A stretch of 64,000 bases of DNA from Paraburkholderia eburnea (GCF_002917095.1 NZ_PQGA01000012.1:108000-171999), one strand, 5' to 3'; counted from the first letter of the stretch, positions 29,489 through 38,726 are shown. The notes: generated by a model from the letters alone, not told the origin. A program made the numbers and translations.

Positions 29489-30973
29489 TCAACTTTCTTC
29501 TGCTGGCTTGCGCGGGCGTCGTGCGCGCACCGGGGTCTTCTTCGGTGCTTTCTTTTTGGGTGCATCGGTTGTCGTCGCTTCAGGCGCGGCTTCGACAGCC
29601 GGTTCAGCGTGCGCTGCGGTCGCCACTTCTACCGGGACGGCAGCCTGAGCCTCGTCTTTCACGGGTTTGGCGGCCTTCTTGCGCGCGGGACTCTTGCGTG
29701 AAGCGGTTTTGCGCGCGCGGCGCGGCGCTTCTTCAAGCGCTTTGACTTCTTCCGGCGTGGCAGGCTCGAACAGCGGCAGGGCGGATTCGTGCGAGCGCGG
29801 CTCGGCGAAGAGATCGTGATGCACTGCCGTGTGGGCTGCTTCGGTTTCGTGCAACGACTCTATGTCGAAGATTTCCTGGGTCTGCACGACTTCCTGCACG
29901 TCGTGCGATTCCTGCGGCGAGTGCGCCTCGCGAGCGGCCTCGTTCGTCCTGCCCGCGCCACGGCCATTACGGCGGCCCTTGCGGCGCGAACGGGCCTCGT
30001 CCGTGCGCGGTGCGGTGGTTTCTTCCGCGACCGGCGTGACCGCCGTTGCTTGCGCTTCCACCGTGGCCGCTGCTGTATTTGCGGCCACGTTTGCCGGCTG
30101 GCTCGTGCGCGTCACGAAGGTGCCCGATTTATCGTCGCGGCCCACTTCCAGCAGCCCGCGCGTCTGTGCTTCTTCCAGCAGATTGCCAAAGGCGCGGAAC
30201 CCATAGCGCGTTTCGCTGAAGTCGGGCCGGCGGCGCTTGATCGCGCTCTTGAGCACCGAAGCCCAGATCTTGCTGCCGTCGCCGCGATCGTAGCCCAGCG
30301 CGTCGAGCGTTTCGACCACCAGCGTGATCGCCTTGAGCTTGCGCTCCTCGTTGCGGTCTTCGGCGCTGTCGCCCTTTTCGCTGTCGCCCTTTTGCTGGCG
30401 CTCGTCGCCGCCCTGGCGCTTCGCGTTCGCGCCGCCTTCGCCGCGGCCCTTGCCGCGCGCCTGCTGCTCGCGCGCGAGTTCGCGCACCAGATCGTCGTAA
30501 AAGATGAATTCGTCGCAATTAGCGACCAGCAGATCGGACGTCGAATGACGCACGCCCACGCCGATCACCTTCTTCGCGTTCTCGCGCAGCTTGGAGACGA
30601 GCGGCGAGAAGTCCGAGTCGCCGCTCACGATCACGAAGGTGTCGACGTGCGATTTCGTATAGCAGAGGTCGAGCGCGTCCACGACGAGGCGGATATCGGC
30701 GGAATTCTTGCCGGACTGGCGCACATGCGGAATTTCGATCAGCTCGAAACTGGCTTCGTGCATCGACGCCTTGAAGCCCTTGTAGCGCTCCCAGTCGCAA
30801 TAGGCCTTCTTCACGACGATGCTGCCCTTGAGCAGGAGCCGCTCGAGCACGGGCTTGATATCGAAGCGGTCGATCTTCGCGTCGCGCACACCGAGCGCGA
30901 CGTTCTCGAAGTCGCAGAACACCGCCATGCTGACGTTTTCTTGAGGGGAGGCCATGTGATTCGTTTGTTCCAT
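29489..30973 (-). CDS. NYN-domain / OST-HTH (LOTUS) protein, LabA-like
   Basis: A 494-residue protein combining a PIN-like NYN nuclease fold with an RNA-binding LOTUS domain. NYN residues: D21 in AVFCDFENVALG, SADIRLVVDAL (D93), and the SGDSDFSPLV motif (D119, D121), the acid cluster that binds metal. The LOTUS domain runs about 212-290 (KLKAITLVVETLDALGYD, and SETRYGFRAFGNLLEEAQ). A Lys/Glu/Gly linker separates them, and 200 residues of Ala/Glu/Lys low complexity end in KKKAPKKTPVRARR, a nucleic-acid-binding type of tail. The start at 30973 is by length only; ATGs at 30955 and 30928 are alternatives. A role in RNA turnover is likely but unproven. Confidence 0.82.
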   Translation of the reverse strand: MEQTNHMASPQENVSMAVFCDFENVALGVRDAKIDRFDIKPVLERLLLKGSIVVKKAYCDWERYKGFKASMHEASFELIEIPHVRQSGKNSADIRLVVDALDLCYTKSHVDTFVIVSGDSDFSPLVSKLRENAKKVIGVGVRHSTSDLLVANCDEFIFYDDLVRELAREQQARGKGRGEGGANAKRQGGDERQQKGDSEKGDSAEDRNEERKLKAITLVVETLDALGYDRGDGSKIWASVLKSAIKRRRPDFSETRYGFRAFGNLLEEAQTRGLLEVGRDDKSGTFVTRTSQPANVAANTAAATVEAQATAVTPVAEETTAPRTDEARSRRKGRRNGRGAGRTNEAAREAHSPQESHDVQEVVQTQEIFDIESLHETEAAHTAVHHDLFAEPRSHESALPLFEPATPEEVKALEEAPRRARKTASRKSPARKKAAKPVKDEAQAAVPVEVATAAHAEPAVEAAPEATTTDAPKKKAPKKTPVRARRPRKPAEES

Positions 30974-31295
30974 CTACGGTACGAATTCACATGATAGCCG
31001 GTTGCGCGGAGCCAGGCCGTGTTTCACCCATGAACTGCCGAATGGGGCAGGGCGCGGAGCCAATCGCAAACCGACCAGTTGGTTGTGTGCGCAAACATGG
31101 TTTGTTTGAACGAGGTGCGGGAAAACAGCTGCAATCGCCCTGTTTTTTCACGGCTCCGTCACACAGGCTCCTTAAGCTTGCGCGGCCCAAACATTGCGAA
31201 CATTCATTGGGCGCATTGTGCACTCGGGCGGACGAAAAGAATATCGGCTCTAGCCGGATTATCCCTATAACGACTCGACACGATAGAGGACACCC
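30974..31295. other. Intergenic region between divergent NYN gene and phosphoesterase
   Basis: About 320 bases with AT-richer segments and no supported gene. Contains a ribosome site AGAGGA just ahead of the phosphoesterase ATG. I see no strong promoter boxes or operators. Confidence 0.4.
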
Positions 31296-32603
31296 ATGGC
31301 AGTTCGATTTACCGGCAAGATCGGCGCTTCTGTATTTGGCACATGCGCCGCATTCTTCGCCGCGCTTCTGTGCGCGTTTTTCGTCAGCGCGTGCGGCTCT
31401 AGCGTCAACTCCACGACCGCGGGAACGACCCAGCAGATCAAGCACGTTTTCATCATCACACTCGAAAACGAAAACTACACCACCACATTCAGCCCGACCA
31501 CGAAGGCGCCGTATCTGGCCAACACGCTCGCGGCGCAAGGCGCGCTGGTGCAGCAGTACTACGGCACGGGGCACGTGAGCCTCGACAACTACATCTCGAT
31601 GATCAGCGGCCAGTCGCCCACGCTGCAAACCGACAACGACTGCACGACCTATGAGGACTTCAGCCTCACCGGCATGACGTCGGATGGCCAGGCGATCGGC
31701 ACGGGCTGCGTGTATCCCGCGAGCGTGAAGACCATCGCCGATCAGCTCAAGGCGGCGAACCTCACGTGGAAGGGCTACGAAGGCGACATGGGCAACGACC
31801 CGGCGCGCGAAGCGGCCACCTGCGGTCACCCGGCGCTTAACACGACGGACCTGACCAACACCCAGGAAGCACCGAACGCGACCACGCCGGCAGGCGACTC
31901 GTACGCCACGCGTCACGACCCGTTCATGTACTTCCACTCGATCATCGATTCGCCCGACTGCCAGGCGAACGTGGTCAACCTGAACAACCTGACGACCGAC
32001 CTCCAGCAGGTCTCGACGACGGCGAACTTCAACCTCATCACGCCGAGCACCTGTGACGACGGCCACGATTCGCCGTGCGCGAGCGGCGCGACGGGCGGCC
32101 TGGTGTCGGCCGACGCGTTCCTGCAGAAGTGGGTGCCGATCATCACGGCGTCGCCGGCGTTCAAGCAGGACGGCCTGCTGATCATCAACTTCGACGAAAG
32201 CAGCTACGCATCGGTGACGATGCCGAGTTCGAGCGAGGTGGACTTCACCTTTTCGGGCGACACCTGCTGCAGCCAGCAGGAAGGCCCGAACCTGGGCACG
32301 TTCCCGCAATCGAGCTCGATGGGTACGGTGCCGGCCTCGTATCTGGCCGCCCTGGGCATGACGGTGCCGGCGGGCCTCACGGGCAACGTGAATCTCGTGC
32401 TCAACAAGACCAGCTACGGCGGCGACCGCACGGGCGCGGTGATGATCTCGAAGTTCATCAAGCCGGGCACGGTGTCGACGGTGGCGTACAACCACTATTC
32501 GATGCTCAAGAGCATCGAGGACATGTTCGGCCTGACCCATCTGGGCTACGCGGGCCAGGCCGGTCTCGCGGGCTTCGGCAAGGACATCTTCACGAATCTC
32601 TAA
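31296..32603 (+). CDS. Phosphoesterase-family lipoprotein (acid phosphatase/phospholipase C-like)
   Basis: Exported phosphoesterase of 435 residues of the acid phosphatase A/non-haemolytic phospholipase C type. An N-terminal membrane segment ends in a lipobox-like FVSAC with the acceptor cysteine at 33. Then IKHVFIITLENENYTTTF, with the Glu-Asn that binds the catalytic metal/phosphate in this family, GHVSLDNYISMISGQSPT, and a second metal half at LLIINFDESSY, GDRTGAVMISKFIKPG and NHYSMLKSIEDMFGL. The cell location is outer-membrane or periplasmic. It is 16 bases from the di-heme peroxidase gene and cotranscribed with it. Confidence 0.85.
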   Translation: MAVRFTGKIGASVFGTCAAFFAALLCAFFVSACGSSVNSTTAGTTQQIKHVFIITLENENYTTTFSPTTKAPYLANTLAAQGALVQQYYGTGHVSLDNYISMISGQSPTLQTDNDCTTYEDFSLTGMTSDGQAIGTGCVYPASVKTIADQLKAANLTWKGYEGDMGNDPAREAATCGHPALNTTDLTNTQEAPNATTPAGDSYATRHDPFMYFHSIIDSPDCQANVVNLNNLTTDLQQVSTTANFNLITPSTCDDGHDSPCASGATGGLVSADAFLQKWVPIITASPAFKQDGLLIINFDESSYASVTMPSSSEVDFTFSGDTCCSQQEGPNLGTFPQSSSMGTVPASYLAALGMTVPAGLTGNVNLVLNKTSYGGDRTGAVMISKFIKPGTVSTVAYNHYSMLKSIEDMFGLTHLGYAGQAGLAGFGKDIFTNL

Positions 32604-32619
32604 GCCTATCCTCAAACCG

Positions 32620-33960
32620 ATGACTGTTTTCCACGCATGTCTGGCGGCGCGCCGCGCCGTCACGACTGCGCTGGCCGCCGGCGCTACCGCGCTGGCGGCT
32701 TTTGTCGCACCGGGCATCGGTGCGGCGCAGGCGCAGTCCCATCCCGCCGTTTCCCCGGCTTCTGCCGTTGCCGCTCCCGTTGCCACGCCGCTCAGCGATG
32801 CCGCCGCGCTCGGCAAGCTCATTTTCAACGATCCGTCGCTGTCCGCTTCGGGCCGCATGTCGTGCGCGAGCTGCCATAGCGCGGCGCACGCGTATGGGCC
32901 GCCCAACGGCCTCGCCGCGCAGTTCGGCGGCCCGGACCTGCGCACCCAGGGCACGCGCGCCGTGCCGACGCTCGGCTATGTGCTCAATCGCACGCCGGTC
33001 TGGACCCATGTGCAGGCCGCAAGCGTCTTCGAGCGCCTGACCGACGCCGACAGCCCGCCCGCAGGCGGCTTCACGTGGGACGGGCGCTTTAACAGCCTGC
33101 ACGACCAGGCGTTGTTTCCGCTCTTCAGCGCGAATGAAATGGCCAACCGCGATCCCGCCGACGTGGCCGCGAAACTCGCGCGCGCACCGTACGCGGGCCG
33201 CTTCAAACAGGTGTTCGGCGAGACGATTTTCGCCTCGAAGGACGCGGCGCTGCGTCAGGCGATGATGGCGGTCGAGCGCTATGAACTCGAGGAGCCGAGC
33301 TTCCATCCCTACACGAGCAAGTTCGATGCGTATCTCGATGGCAAGGCGGAACTGACGGCCAGCGAAATGCGCGGCAAGAGGCTGTTCGACGATCCGAACA
33401 GCGGCAATTGCGCGTCCTGCCATATCGACCAGGTGGGCGCGAACGGCGCGCATCCGCTCTTCACGGACTTCCAGTTCGAGGCGCTAGGCGTGCCGCGCAA
33501 TCCGGCGCTGCGCGCGAACCGCGATCCCAACTATTACGACGAAGGCTTGTGCGGCCCGGTGCGCACCGACAAGGCGAGCAACAAGACCTACTGCGGTCTG
33601 TTCAAGACGCCGACGCTGCGCAACGCCGCCACGCGTCAGGTGTTCTTCCACAACGGCCGCTTCCATACGCTGCGCGACGCGCTGCGTTTTTATGTGGAGC
33701 GCGATACGGCACCGCAGAAGTGGTACTCGAAAGACGCGCGCGGCCATGTCGTGAAGTTCGACGACTTGCCGGCGGCGGTGCGCGACAACGTCGATACCGT
33801 TGACGAGCCGTTGACGCGCAAGGCGGGCGGCAAGCCCGCGTGGAATGCGCGCGATATCGACGACGTGATCGCCTTCCTGAAGACGCTCGATGACGGTTAT
33901 CAGCCGCGTCCGTCGGTCGCCGGGGTGATGAAGGTGAGTGCGCCGGCCAGGCGCCCCTGA
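32620..33960 (+). CDS. Di-heme cytochrome c peroxidase / MauG-like protein
   Basis: Periplasmic di-heme enzyme of 446 residues. A signal peptide of about 38 residues ends AAQAQ. Two heme c motifs are clear: CASCH at 82-86 and CASCH at 264-268, with spacing as in bacterial cytochrome c peroxidases. LGYVLNRTPVWTHVQ and FFHNGRFHTLRDALRFYVERD with late axial residues fit the family. It reduces hydrogen peroxide or performs protein oxidation of MauG type; which is not decidable here. It follows a phosphoesterase gene by 16 bases, a conserved-looking pairing. Confidence 0.88.
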   Translation: MTVFHACLAARRAVTTALAAGATALAAFVAPGIGAAQAQSHPAVSPASAVAAPVATPLSDAAALGKLIFNDPSLSASGRMSCASCHSAAHAYGPPNGLAAQFGGPDLRTQGTRAVPTLGYVLNRTPVWTHVQAASVFERLTDADSPPAGGFTWDGRFNSLHDQALFPLFSANEMANRDPADVAAKLARAPYAGRFKQVFGETIFASKDAALRQAMMAVERYELEEPSFHPYTSKFDAYLDGKAELTASEMRGKRLFDDPNSGNCASCHIDQVGANGAHPLFTDFQFEALGVPRNPALRANRDPNYYDEGLCGPVRTDKASNKTYCGLFKTPTLRNAATRQVFFHNGRFHTLRDALRFYVERDTAPQKWYSKDARGHVVKFDDLPAAVRDNVDTVDEPLTRKAGGKPAWNARDIDDVIAFLKTLDDGYQPRPSVAGVMKVSAPARRP

Positions 33961-33976
33961 GCACTGCGAAACGCTT

Positions 33977-34001
33977 CGCCGCGACCGTCATGGTCGCGGC
34001 G
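33977..34001 (+). terminator. Terminator hairpin after di-heme peroxidase
   Basis: Perfect stem CGCCGCGACC/GGTCGCGGCG with a five-base loop, followed by the T-rich TCTTGTCGTTCT. A likely end for the phosphoesterase-peroxidase transcript. Confidence 0.6.
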
Positions 34002-34095
34002 TCTTGTCGTTCTGGGCGGCCGCCTGTCGCGCGTATCCATGCGGCGGGCTGCTGGCGATCCGGCCCGTGCAGCCGCCGCAGTCAGGAGCACAGCT

Positions 34096-34722
34096 TCACC
34101 GCAACTGCGTGAACGCGATCAACAGCACCATCGAACCAATCGCGCCATCTAGCACGCGCCAGGCGGCGGCACGCCTGAAAAGCGGCGCGAGTGCGCGCGC
34201 GCCATAACCCAGCCCGAGAAACCACACCGCGCTCACGCCCATCGCACCCAACGCGAACGCGAGACGCGCACCTTGCGGCTCGCGTGCGCCAGCGGTGCCG
34301 ATCAACAGAAAGGTATCGAGATAAACGTGCGGGTTGAGCCACGTAAACGCCAGCGTCATCAGCATGATCGGCCAGGCGCGTTGCTCGGGCACGTTCCGCG
34401 CATCAGCGGCGCAGGCCGTATCCATCACATCATGCGCGGGTTTCACGGCACGCCGCAGCGCGCCGATGCCGAACCACACGAGCCACGCGAGGCCCGCGTA
34501 AAGCACGAGATGCACGAAGGTCGGATAGCGCTCGACGAGCGCGGATGCGCCGCCCACGCCCGCGCCGATCAGGATGAAATCGGATAGCGCGCACAGCAGC
34601 ACGATCTTGCCGATATGCGAGCGCAGGATGCCCTGGCGCAGCACAAACGCGTTCTGTGCGCCGATGGTGACGATGAGCGAGGCGCACAGTGCGGCGCCGT
34701 GAGAAAAAGCGAGCCAGTTCAT
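34096..34722 (-). CDS. argO: LysE/ArgO-type L-arginine (lysine) exporter
   Basis: Basic amino-acid exporter of the inner membrane, 208 residues and six helices. VTIGAQNAFVLRQGI near the N-terminus is the LysE/ArgO signature; FTWLNPHVYLDTFLLIG with the conserved Asn-Pro-His completes it. It is divergently placed 89 bases from an argP-like LysR gene, its usual activator partner. That regulator is frameshifted here, so regulation of argO may be impaired. Confidence 0.9.
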   Translation of the reverse strand: MNWLAFSHGAALCASLIVTIGAQNAFVLRQGILRSHIGKIVLLCALSDFILIGAGVGGASALVERYPTFVHLVLYAGLAWLVWFGIGALRRAVKPAHDVMDTACAADARNVPEQRAWPIMLMTLAFTWLNPHVYLDTFLLIGTAGAREPQGARLAFALGAMGVSAVWFLGLGYGARALAPLFRRAAAWRVLDGAIGSMVLLIAFTQLR

Positions 34723-34811
34723 GATTGGACAGAGCGGGGGAACGGCGCTAGTCTGCCGCCAGGAGCCGATTAAGCAAAGCTCATTCTCTTAAACCAGATT
34801 AAGGAACACTA

Positions 34812-35716
34812 ATGCTCGACTATGCGCTGCTCGACGCGCTTGCCGCCGTGGTGCGTCACGGTTCGTTCGAGCGCGCCGCGGGCGCGCTCAATGTCACGCC
34901 CTCGGCCGTCTCGCAGCGCGTGAAGCTGCTGGAGGAGCGCGTGGGCGCCGTGCTCGTCAAGCGCGGTCAGCCGTGCGTGGCGACGGCGGCGGGCGCGCTG
35001 CTGTGCCGCCATACCGAGCGCGTGCAACTGCTCGAGGCCGAACTGGGCGGCGGCATGCCGACGGTGGCGGGGCGCAGGCGTCACGGCCCACCTTGCGCGT
35101 CGCCGTCAACGACGACAGTGTGGGCACCTGGTTCATCGACGCCGTGGCGCCGTTTTGCGTCGAACGCGGCATCCTGCTCGATCTCGTGATCGACGATCAG
35201 GACCATACGGCGCAGCGCATGCGCGACGGCAGCGTGCAGGGCGCGGTAACGACGCAAGCCGAACCCGTGCAGGGTTGCCGCTCGACGCGTCTTGGGCGCA
35301 TGCGCTATCTCGCGGTGTGCTCGCCGCAGTTCTTCCAGCGCTATTTCGCGCAGGGCGTGGGGCGCGAGTCGCTGCGCCGCGCACCCTGCGTGGAATTCAA
35401 TCCGAAGGATCAGTTGCAAAAGCGCTTCGTGCGCCGCATCACCCGCGCGCAGGTGGATGCGCCGCTGCACTGGATTCCGCACGTCGCGGGTTTTCTGCGC
35501 TGCTGCGTGAGCGGACTCGGTTGGGGCATGTGCCCGGAGCGCATGATCGCGCCGCATCTCGCGCGCGGCGAACTGGTCGAGTTGACGCCGGGACGCGCGC
35601 TCGACGTCGAGCTTTACTGGCAGAGCTGGCGGCTGTCGATCGGCTGGCTCGACGATTTCGGCACGATGTTGCGACATCGCGCGGCGGACTATCTCGATCA
35701 GGGGCGCGGTGCGTGA
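34812..35716 (+). pseudogene. argP: LysR regulator ArgP, interrupted by a single-base frameshift
   Basis: ArgP/IciA-type regulator of the divergent argO exporter. The first frame gives the helix-turn-helix and linker (MLDYALLDALAAVVRHGSFERAA, SAVSQRVKLLEERVG, LLEAELGGGMP), but then turns into random text near 35070. The continuation is found one base back in another frame: RPTLRVAVNDDSVGTWFIDAV, then the effector domain RMRYLAVCSPQFFQRYF and GLGWGMCPERMIAPHL to a normal end at 35716. One missing base, most easily in the GGCGGGGC run at about 35070-35077, would restore 301 residues, the full ArgP length. Either a true mutation or a sequencing error in a G-run. Confidence 0.85.
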
Positions 35717-36553
35717 CGGGTAACGCGGGACGCCGATGTTGACCCAGCAGTTGACTCAGCATTGGCCCTGCACGAAGGGCCGCATGAAGCGTGGCATGAC
35801 GTGTGGCTTTAGCCGCCATTCATCCGGTCATTAGCCGTCATTTGAATTGTTGTTATCCATGCGGGTAATGGCCGTAACCATAGCGTGCTATTGACGCGGT
35901 GCCCGTTGATGTGATTCGATGCATTCGCTCGTGACAAAACGACTAAAACGCAATTTATTTTTGATTAACGATTCATGAATAGAGGCGTGTCTCAGAATTG
36001 ACTTCGATCGGCCAGGCGGAGCTTCGTGCGACAATTCCTCGCGCCTTGCGAGGCAGCCGTCGAAGTGAATTTTTCCGGCTATTTGTGACATAAGCCTGTA
36101 ATGCGTTTCATTGATCGGACGACATGTCGTGCGCCATGAAGGTGCAACGCGTCGTGCATCATTATGTAGCATGAATGCCTGCACAGGCCGATCTGGCGGG
36201 GCATTGCGGCTTGCCGGGGCGGGCGGAAGCGCGAAACGGCTAGCAGGTTCAATAGTCTTGCTAATGCATTTGCCTCGTCGGCATAAGGTCGGGCTATCCG
36301 GTTATTTTTTCCTGTGCGCAATGTTAAACATCAACAAATCGGCAAAAAAGTTCGAATGTAAAGAAACCACTATTGCTATCCTGCAATCATGCTTGAAAGC
36401 ATCATGTCTGGCTTTTTGTCCGGGTCTGCGATATATCGTGTGAAAATTCAGTTTTTTCTGTGGAGTGCCAGAATCGCACGCTATAATCCCGACGTGGCAG
36501 AGTGCTTATTCGACCGGCATATTTGAATCGTTTCCACGTGCACGAGGTGCATT
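35717..36553. other. Long AT-richer intergenic region
   Basis: Some 840 bases of distinctly lower G+C, between argP and the DUF3331 gene. Several frames of 80-110 codons are open, but none has a ribosome site or family-like text. A TATAAT (36482-36487) 67 bases before the DUF3331 ATG is a good -10 candidate. Nothing else could be supported; the composition suggests foreign or non-coding DNA. Confidence 0.5.
36482..36487 (+). promoter_or_regulatory. -10 box ahead of DUF3331 gene
   Basis: A perfect TATAAT stands 67 bases upstream of the DUF3331 start. No clear -35 is seen at 16-18 bases; the spacing to the gene leaves an untranslated leader of about 60 bases. Confidence 0.45.
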
Positions 36554-37027
36554 ATGACGAAATTAGATACCGGCAGCGCATGGCAACAAACCATTGATCT
36601 TCTGACCGCAGCCTCGGAGCCGCTTGGCCCGGACGGCGAGCCCGAAGTCATCAGGAGCTGCAAACCGGTACCCATCACGCGCAGCGCATCGGAGGCGGCC
36701 AACCGGCGCCGTGCCACCGTGCGGTCGTGGGATGCGCAAGGCATCACCTTGATCCGGCGTCATGATCCGGACAGCATCACCGTTTGTTGGAGCGACGCGA
36801 CCTACGGCCGCTACTCCGATCAGTTGTGGCGGGTCTGCACGGCGCGTCGCAGCGCCGTGTGCGCGTTGACTGGCGAAAAGATCCGCCGTGGCGACGCGGT
36901 CTTCCGCCCGAGCCCGAATCGCCGTCATCGTCCGGCCAATGCCGATGCGATGATTCTCGCGAGCAAGCTCGATGCGTTTCCGAGCGGTGTCGTCGCTGCG
37001 CGTCTTGACGAGGCGCTCGCGGCTTAA
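36554..37027 (+). CDS. DUF3331 protein
   Basis: A 157-residue protein of the DUF3331 family, which I recall as largely confined to Burkholderiales and often in multiple copies. Characteristic parts are RRATVRSWDAQGITLIRRHDPDSITVCWSD, QLWRVCTARRSAVCALTGEKIRRGDAVFRP with a Cys pair, and the NADAMILA end. Function unknown; the Cys/His-rich centre could bind metal. The ATG at 36554 follows ACGAGGTGC. It stands alone in AT-richer flanks. Confidence 0.75.
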   Translation: MTKLDTGSAWQQTIDLLTAASEPLGPDGEPEVIRSCKPVPITRSASEAANRRRATVRSWDAQGITLIRRHDPDSITVCWSDATYGRYSDQLWRVCTARRSAVCALTGEKIRRGDAVFRPSPNRRHRPANADAMILASKLDAFPSGVVAARLDEALAA

Positions 37028-37112
37028 GGCAGCTCAACTGGCCTGGGGACACCCAAGCCAGCCAGGTGAGGTTCGGCAGCGGAGCGGCATGGGCTCCACA
37101 GCACGGTTCGCG

Positions 37113-37229
37113 TCAGGCGGACTTTCGTTGCACAGCGGTACCTTCCAGCATCTCCTGTAGTGAAATCAGCGGATCATCAAGGCGGATTGATCGCCTGACG
37201 GGCGCGGGTTTCGCTGCGGGTGATTGCAT
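37113..37229 (-). CDS. Small 38-aa protein, unknown
   Basis: A short ORF that begins with ATG at 37229, preceded by a textbook AGGAGG six bases upstream. The product starts MQSPAAKPAPVRRSIRLDD and ends GTAVQRKSA; it is basic, with no membrane segment. The LDDPLISLQEML segment looks like an amphipathic helix. I recognise no family. Its ribosome site is better than those of most genes here, which is the main reason to believe it; comparison with relatives would decide. Confidence 0.5.
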   Translation of the reverse strand: MQSPAAKPAPVRRSIRLDDPLISLQEMLEGTAVQRKSA

Positions 37230-37372
37230 GATTGGCCTCCTGCGAGGTCTCGCACGCGCACATCCATCGTCTCTTTTTGTCTGCGGATTCGCTGCGCGAT
37301 TGCAATTACGCTCGCATGACGTAATGGCGTCTTTATCGTCAATCAAACCTCGATTGAGATTTACGCCCGCCC

Positions 37373-37427
37373 AAAAAGACCGGGGCGCCACTGCCGCGCC
37401 CGTTTCGGTTGCGGCGGTGGCGCCCCG
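37373..37427 (-). terminator. Terminator of the MFS/PRC operon
   Basis: Long GC-rich hairpin: CGGGGCGCCAC on the left (37381-37391) pairs with GTGGCGCCCCG (37417-37427), with an additional near-perfect inner stem. Read on the minus strand it is followed by GTCTTTTT. It stands 43 bases past the MFS stop. Confidence 0.75.
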
Positions 37428-37469
37428 GTGCGGACGCGCGTATCGCGACTGTCGCTCGCGCCAGGCAGG

Positions 37470-38726
37470 CTAGGCGGCCTTGTCGCTGGCGGCTTCCTCT
37501 TCGAGCGCGTCGCGCGTTTCCGGCATCACCAGCCACACCATCAGCACCGCCGCCGCGCCCGCCGAGGCAAGGCCCAGGAAGCTCACGGTATTGCCGAAGT
37601 GATCGGCGATAAAGCCGGCAAGCGCCGTCGACAGCGTCGCGCCGATCCCCGCCGACAGCCCGAATAGCCCGATACACAGGTTGTAGCGCCCCTTGCCGCC
37701 CGCCACGTCGGCGGCGATCAGCGGCAGCATCACGCCGAACACCGCAGCCGAGAGCCCGTCGAGCATCTGCACCGGCACGAGGAAGTACGGATTGCCGACC
37801 GCCGCGAACAGCAGCGCGCGCAGCGGCAGCGCGCTGAAGCCGAGAATCAGCACAGGCCGGCGCCCCCAGGCCTGCGCGGTGCGGCCGACCCACGGCGACA
37901 TCAGCGCGACGATCGCCTGCGGCACGATGATGCAGGCCGCGATCACGAGCTGGACGTTATCGCCCATGCCCGCCGTCACCTCGCCGGCGGCAAGGTTCAG
38001 CATCGCCGCGTTCGAGAGGTGGAACAGGATCACGCAGCCCGCGAAGGTCAACATGCGGCGATCACGCAGGAGATCGAAGATCGTCTCGCGCTCGGCGGTG
38101 TCAACGGCCAGCGGCGCGGCTTTCAGCGGCTTCGGGGCATTGGCGTGCTTGTCGTATTCGATCATCGCGAGCGCCACCAGCGCGGGCAGAGCCAGCGCCG
38201 CCGTGAGCCAGAACACGGCGCGCGGCGAGACATATTCGCCGCACAGTCCCATCAGGCCCGCGGCGACCGCGCTGCCGATCGACGCCCAGCGCGCATTGCG
38301 CCCGAGCCGGTCGCCCAGGTTCTGGCGGCCGACCAGCGCGAGCGCGAGCGCCGCCATCGCGGGCACGAGCATGCAGCTCGCGAAGCCGTGGAAGACTTCG
38401 GCGGCCATCACCGGCACGACCGTCGGGCTGACGGCCAGCAGCATCGCCGAAATGATGATCGCGATGATCGCCCAGGCGGCGGCGGCCTTCTTGTTCTTGA
38501 GCGCGTCGACAGCCGCGCCGCCCGGCACCTGGCTGACCATCGCGCTGATCGTGCCCACCGACAGCGCAAGCCCGATCTCGCCCTGCGTCCACTTGTGCGA
38601 AGCCAGATACGAGGCGATGAACGGACCGAAGCCGGTCTGCACGTTCGCCACGAAGAAGTTCAGCCAGTCGAGCGCCCGGACGCTGCGAAGGCTGGGGGAG
38701 AGTTGCGTCGGCTTGCCTGTCGTCAT
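37470..38726 (-). CDS. MFS transporter
   Basis: Twelve-helix major facilitator of 418 residues in the inner membrane. The loop 2-3 region VPGGAAVDALKNKKAAAAW fits the MFS signature, and GRTAQAWGRRPVLILGFSALPLRALLF is the loop 8-9 counterpart; HANAPKPLKAAPLA marks the central loop. Substrate unknown. Its start overlaps the stop of the PRC-barrel lipoprotein upstream (ATGA), so the two are translationally coupled. Confidence 0.87.
   Translation of the reverse strand: MTTGKPTQLSPSLRSVRALDWLNFFVANVQTGFGPFIASYLASHKWTQGEIGLALSVGTISAMVSQVPGGAAVDALKNKKAAAAWAIIAIIISAMLLAVSPTVVPVMAAEVFHGFASCMLVPAMAALALALVGRQNLGDRLGRNARWASIGSAVAAGLMGLCGEYVSPRAVFWLTAALALPALVALAMIEYDKHANAPKPLKAAPLAVDTAERETIFDLLRDRRMLTFAGCVILFHLSNAAMLNLAAGEVTAGMGDNVQLVIAACIIVPQAIVALMSPWVGRTAQAWGRRPVLILGFSALPLRALLFAAVGNPYFLVPVQMLDGLSAAVFGVMLPLIAADVAGGKGRYNLCIGLFGLSAGIGATLSTALAGFIADHFGNTVSFLGLASAGAAAVLMVWLVMPETRDALEEEAASDKAA

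Noticed and set aside
30987..32954. 655-codon open frame antisense to the phosphoesterase and peroxidase genes
   Set aside because: Shadow of two well-supported genes; composition Arg/His/Val-rich, no ribosome site.
36111..36443. 110-codon frame in the AT-rich gap
   Set aside because: No ribosome site, irregular composition; other frames are equally open.
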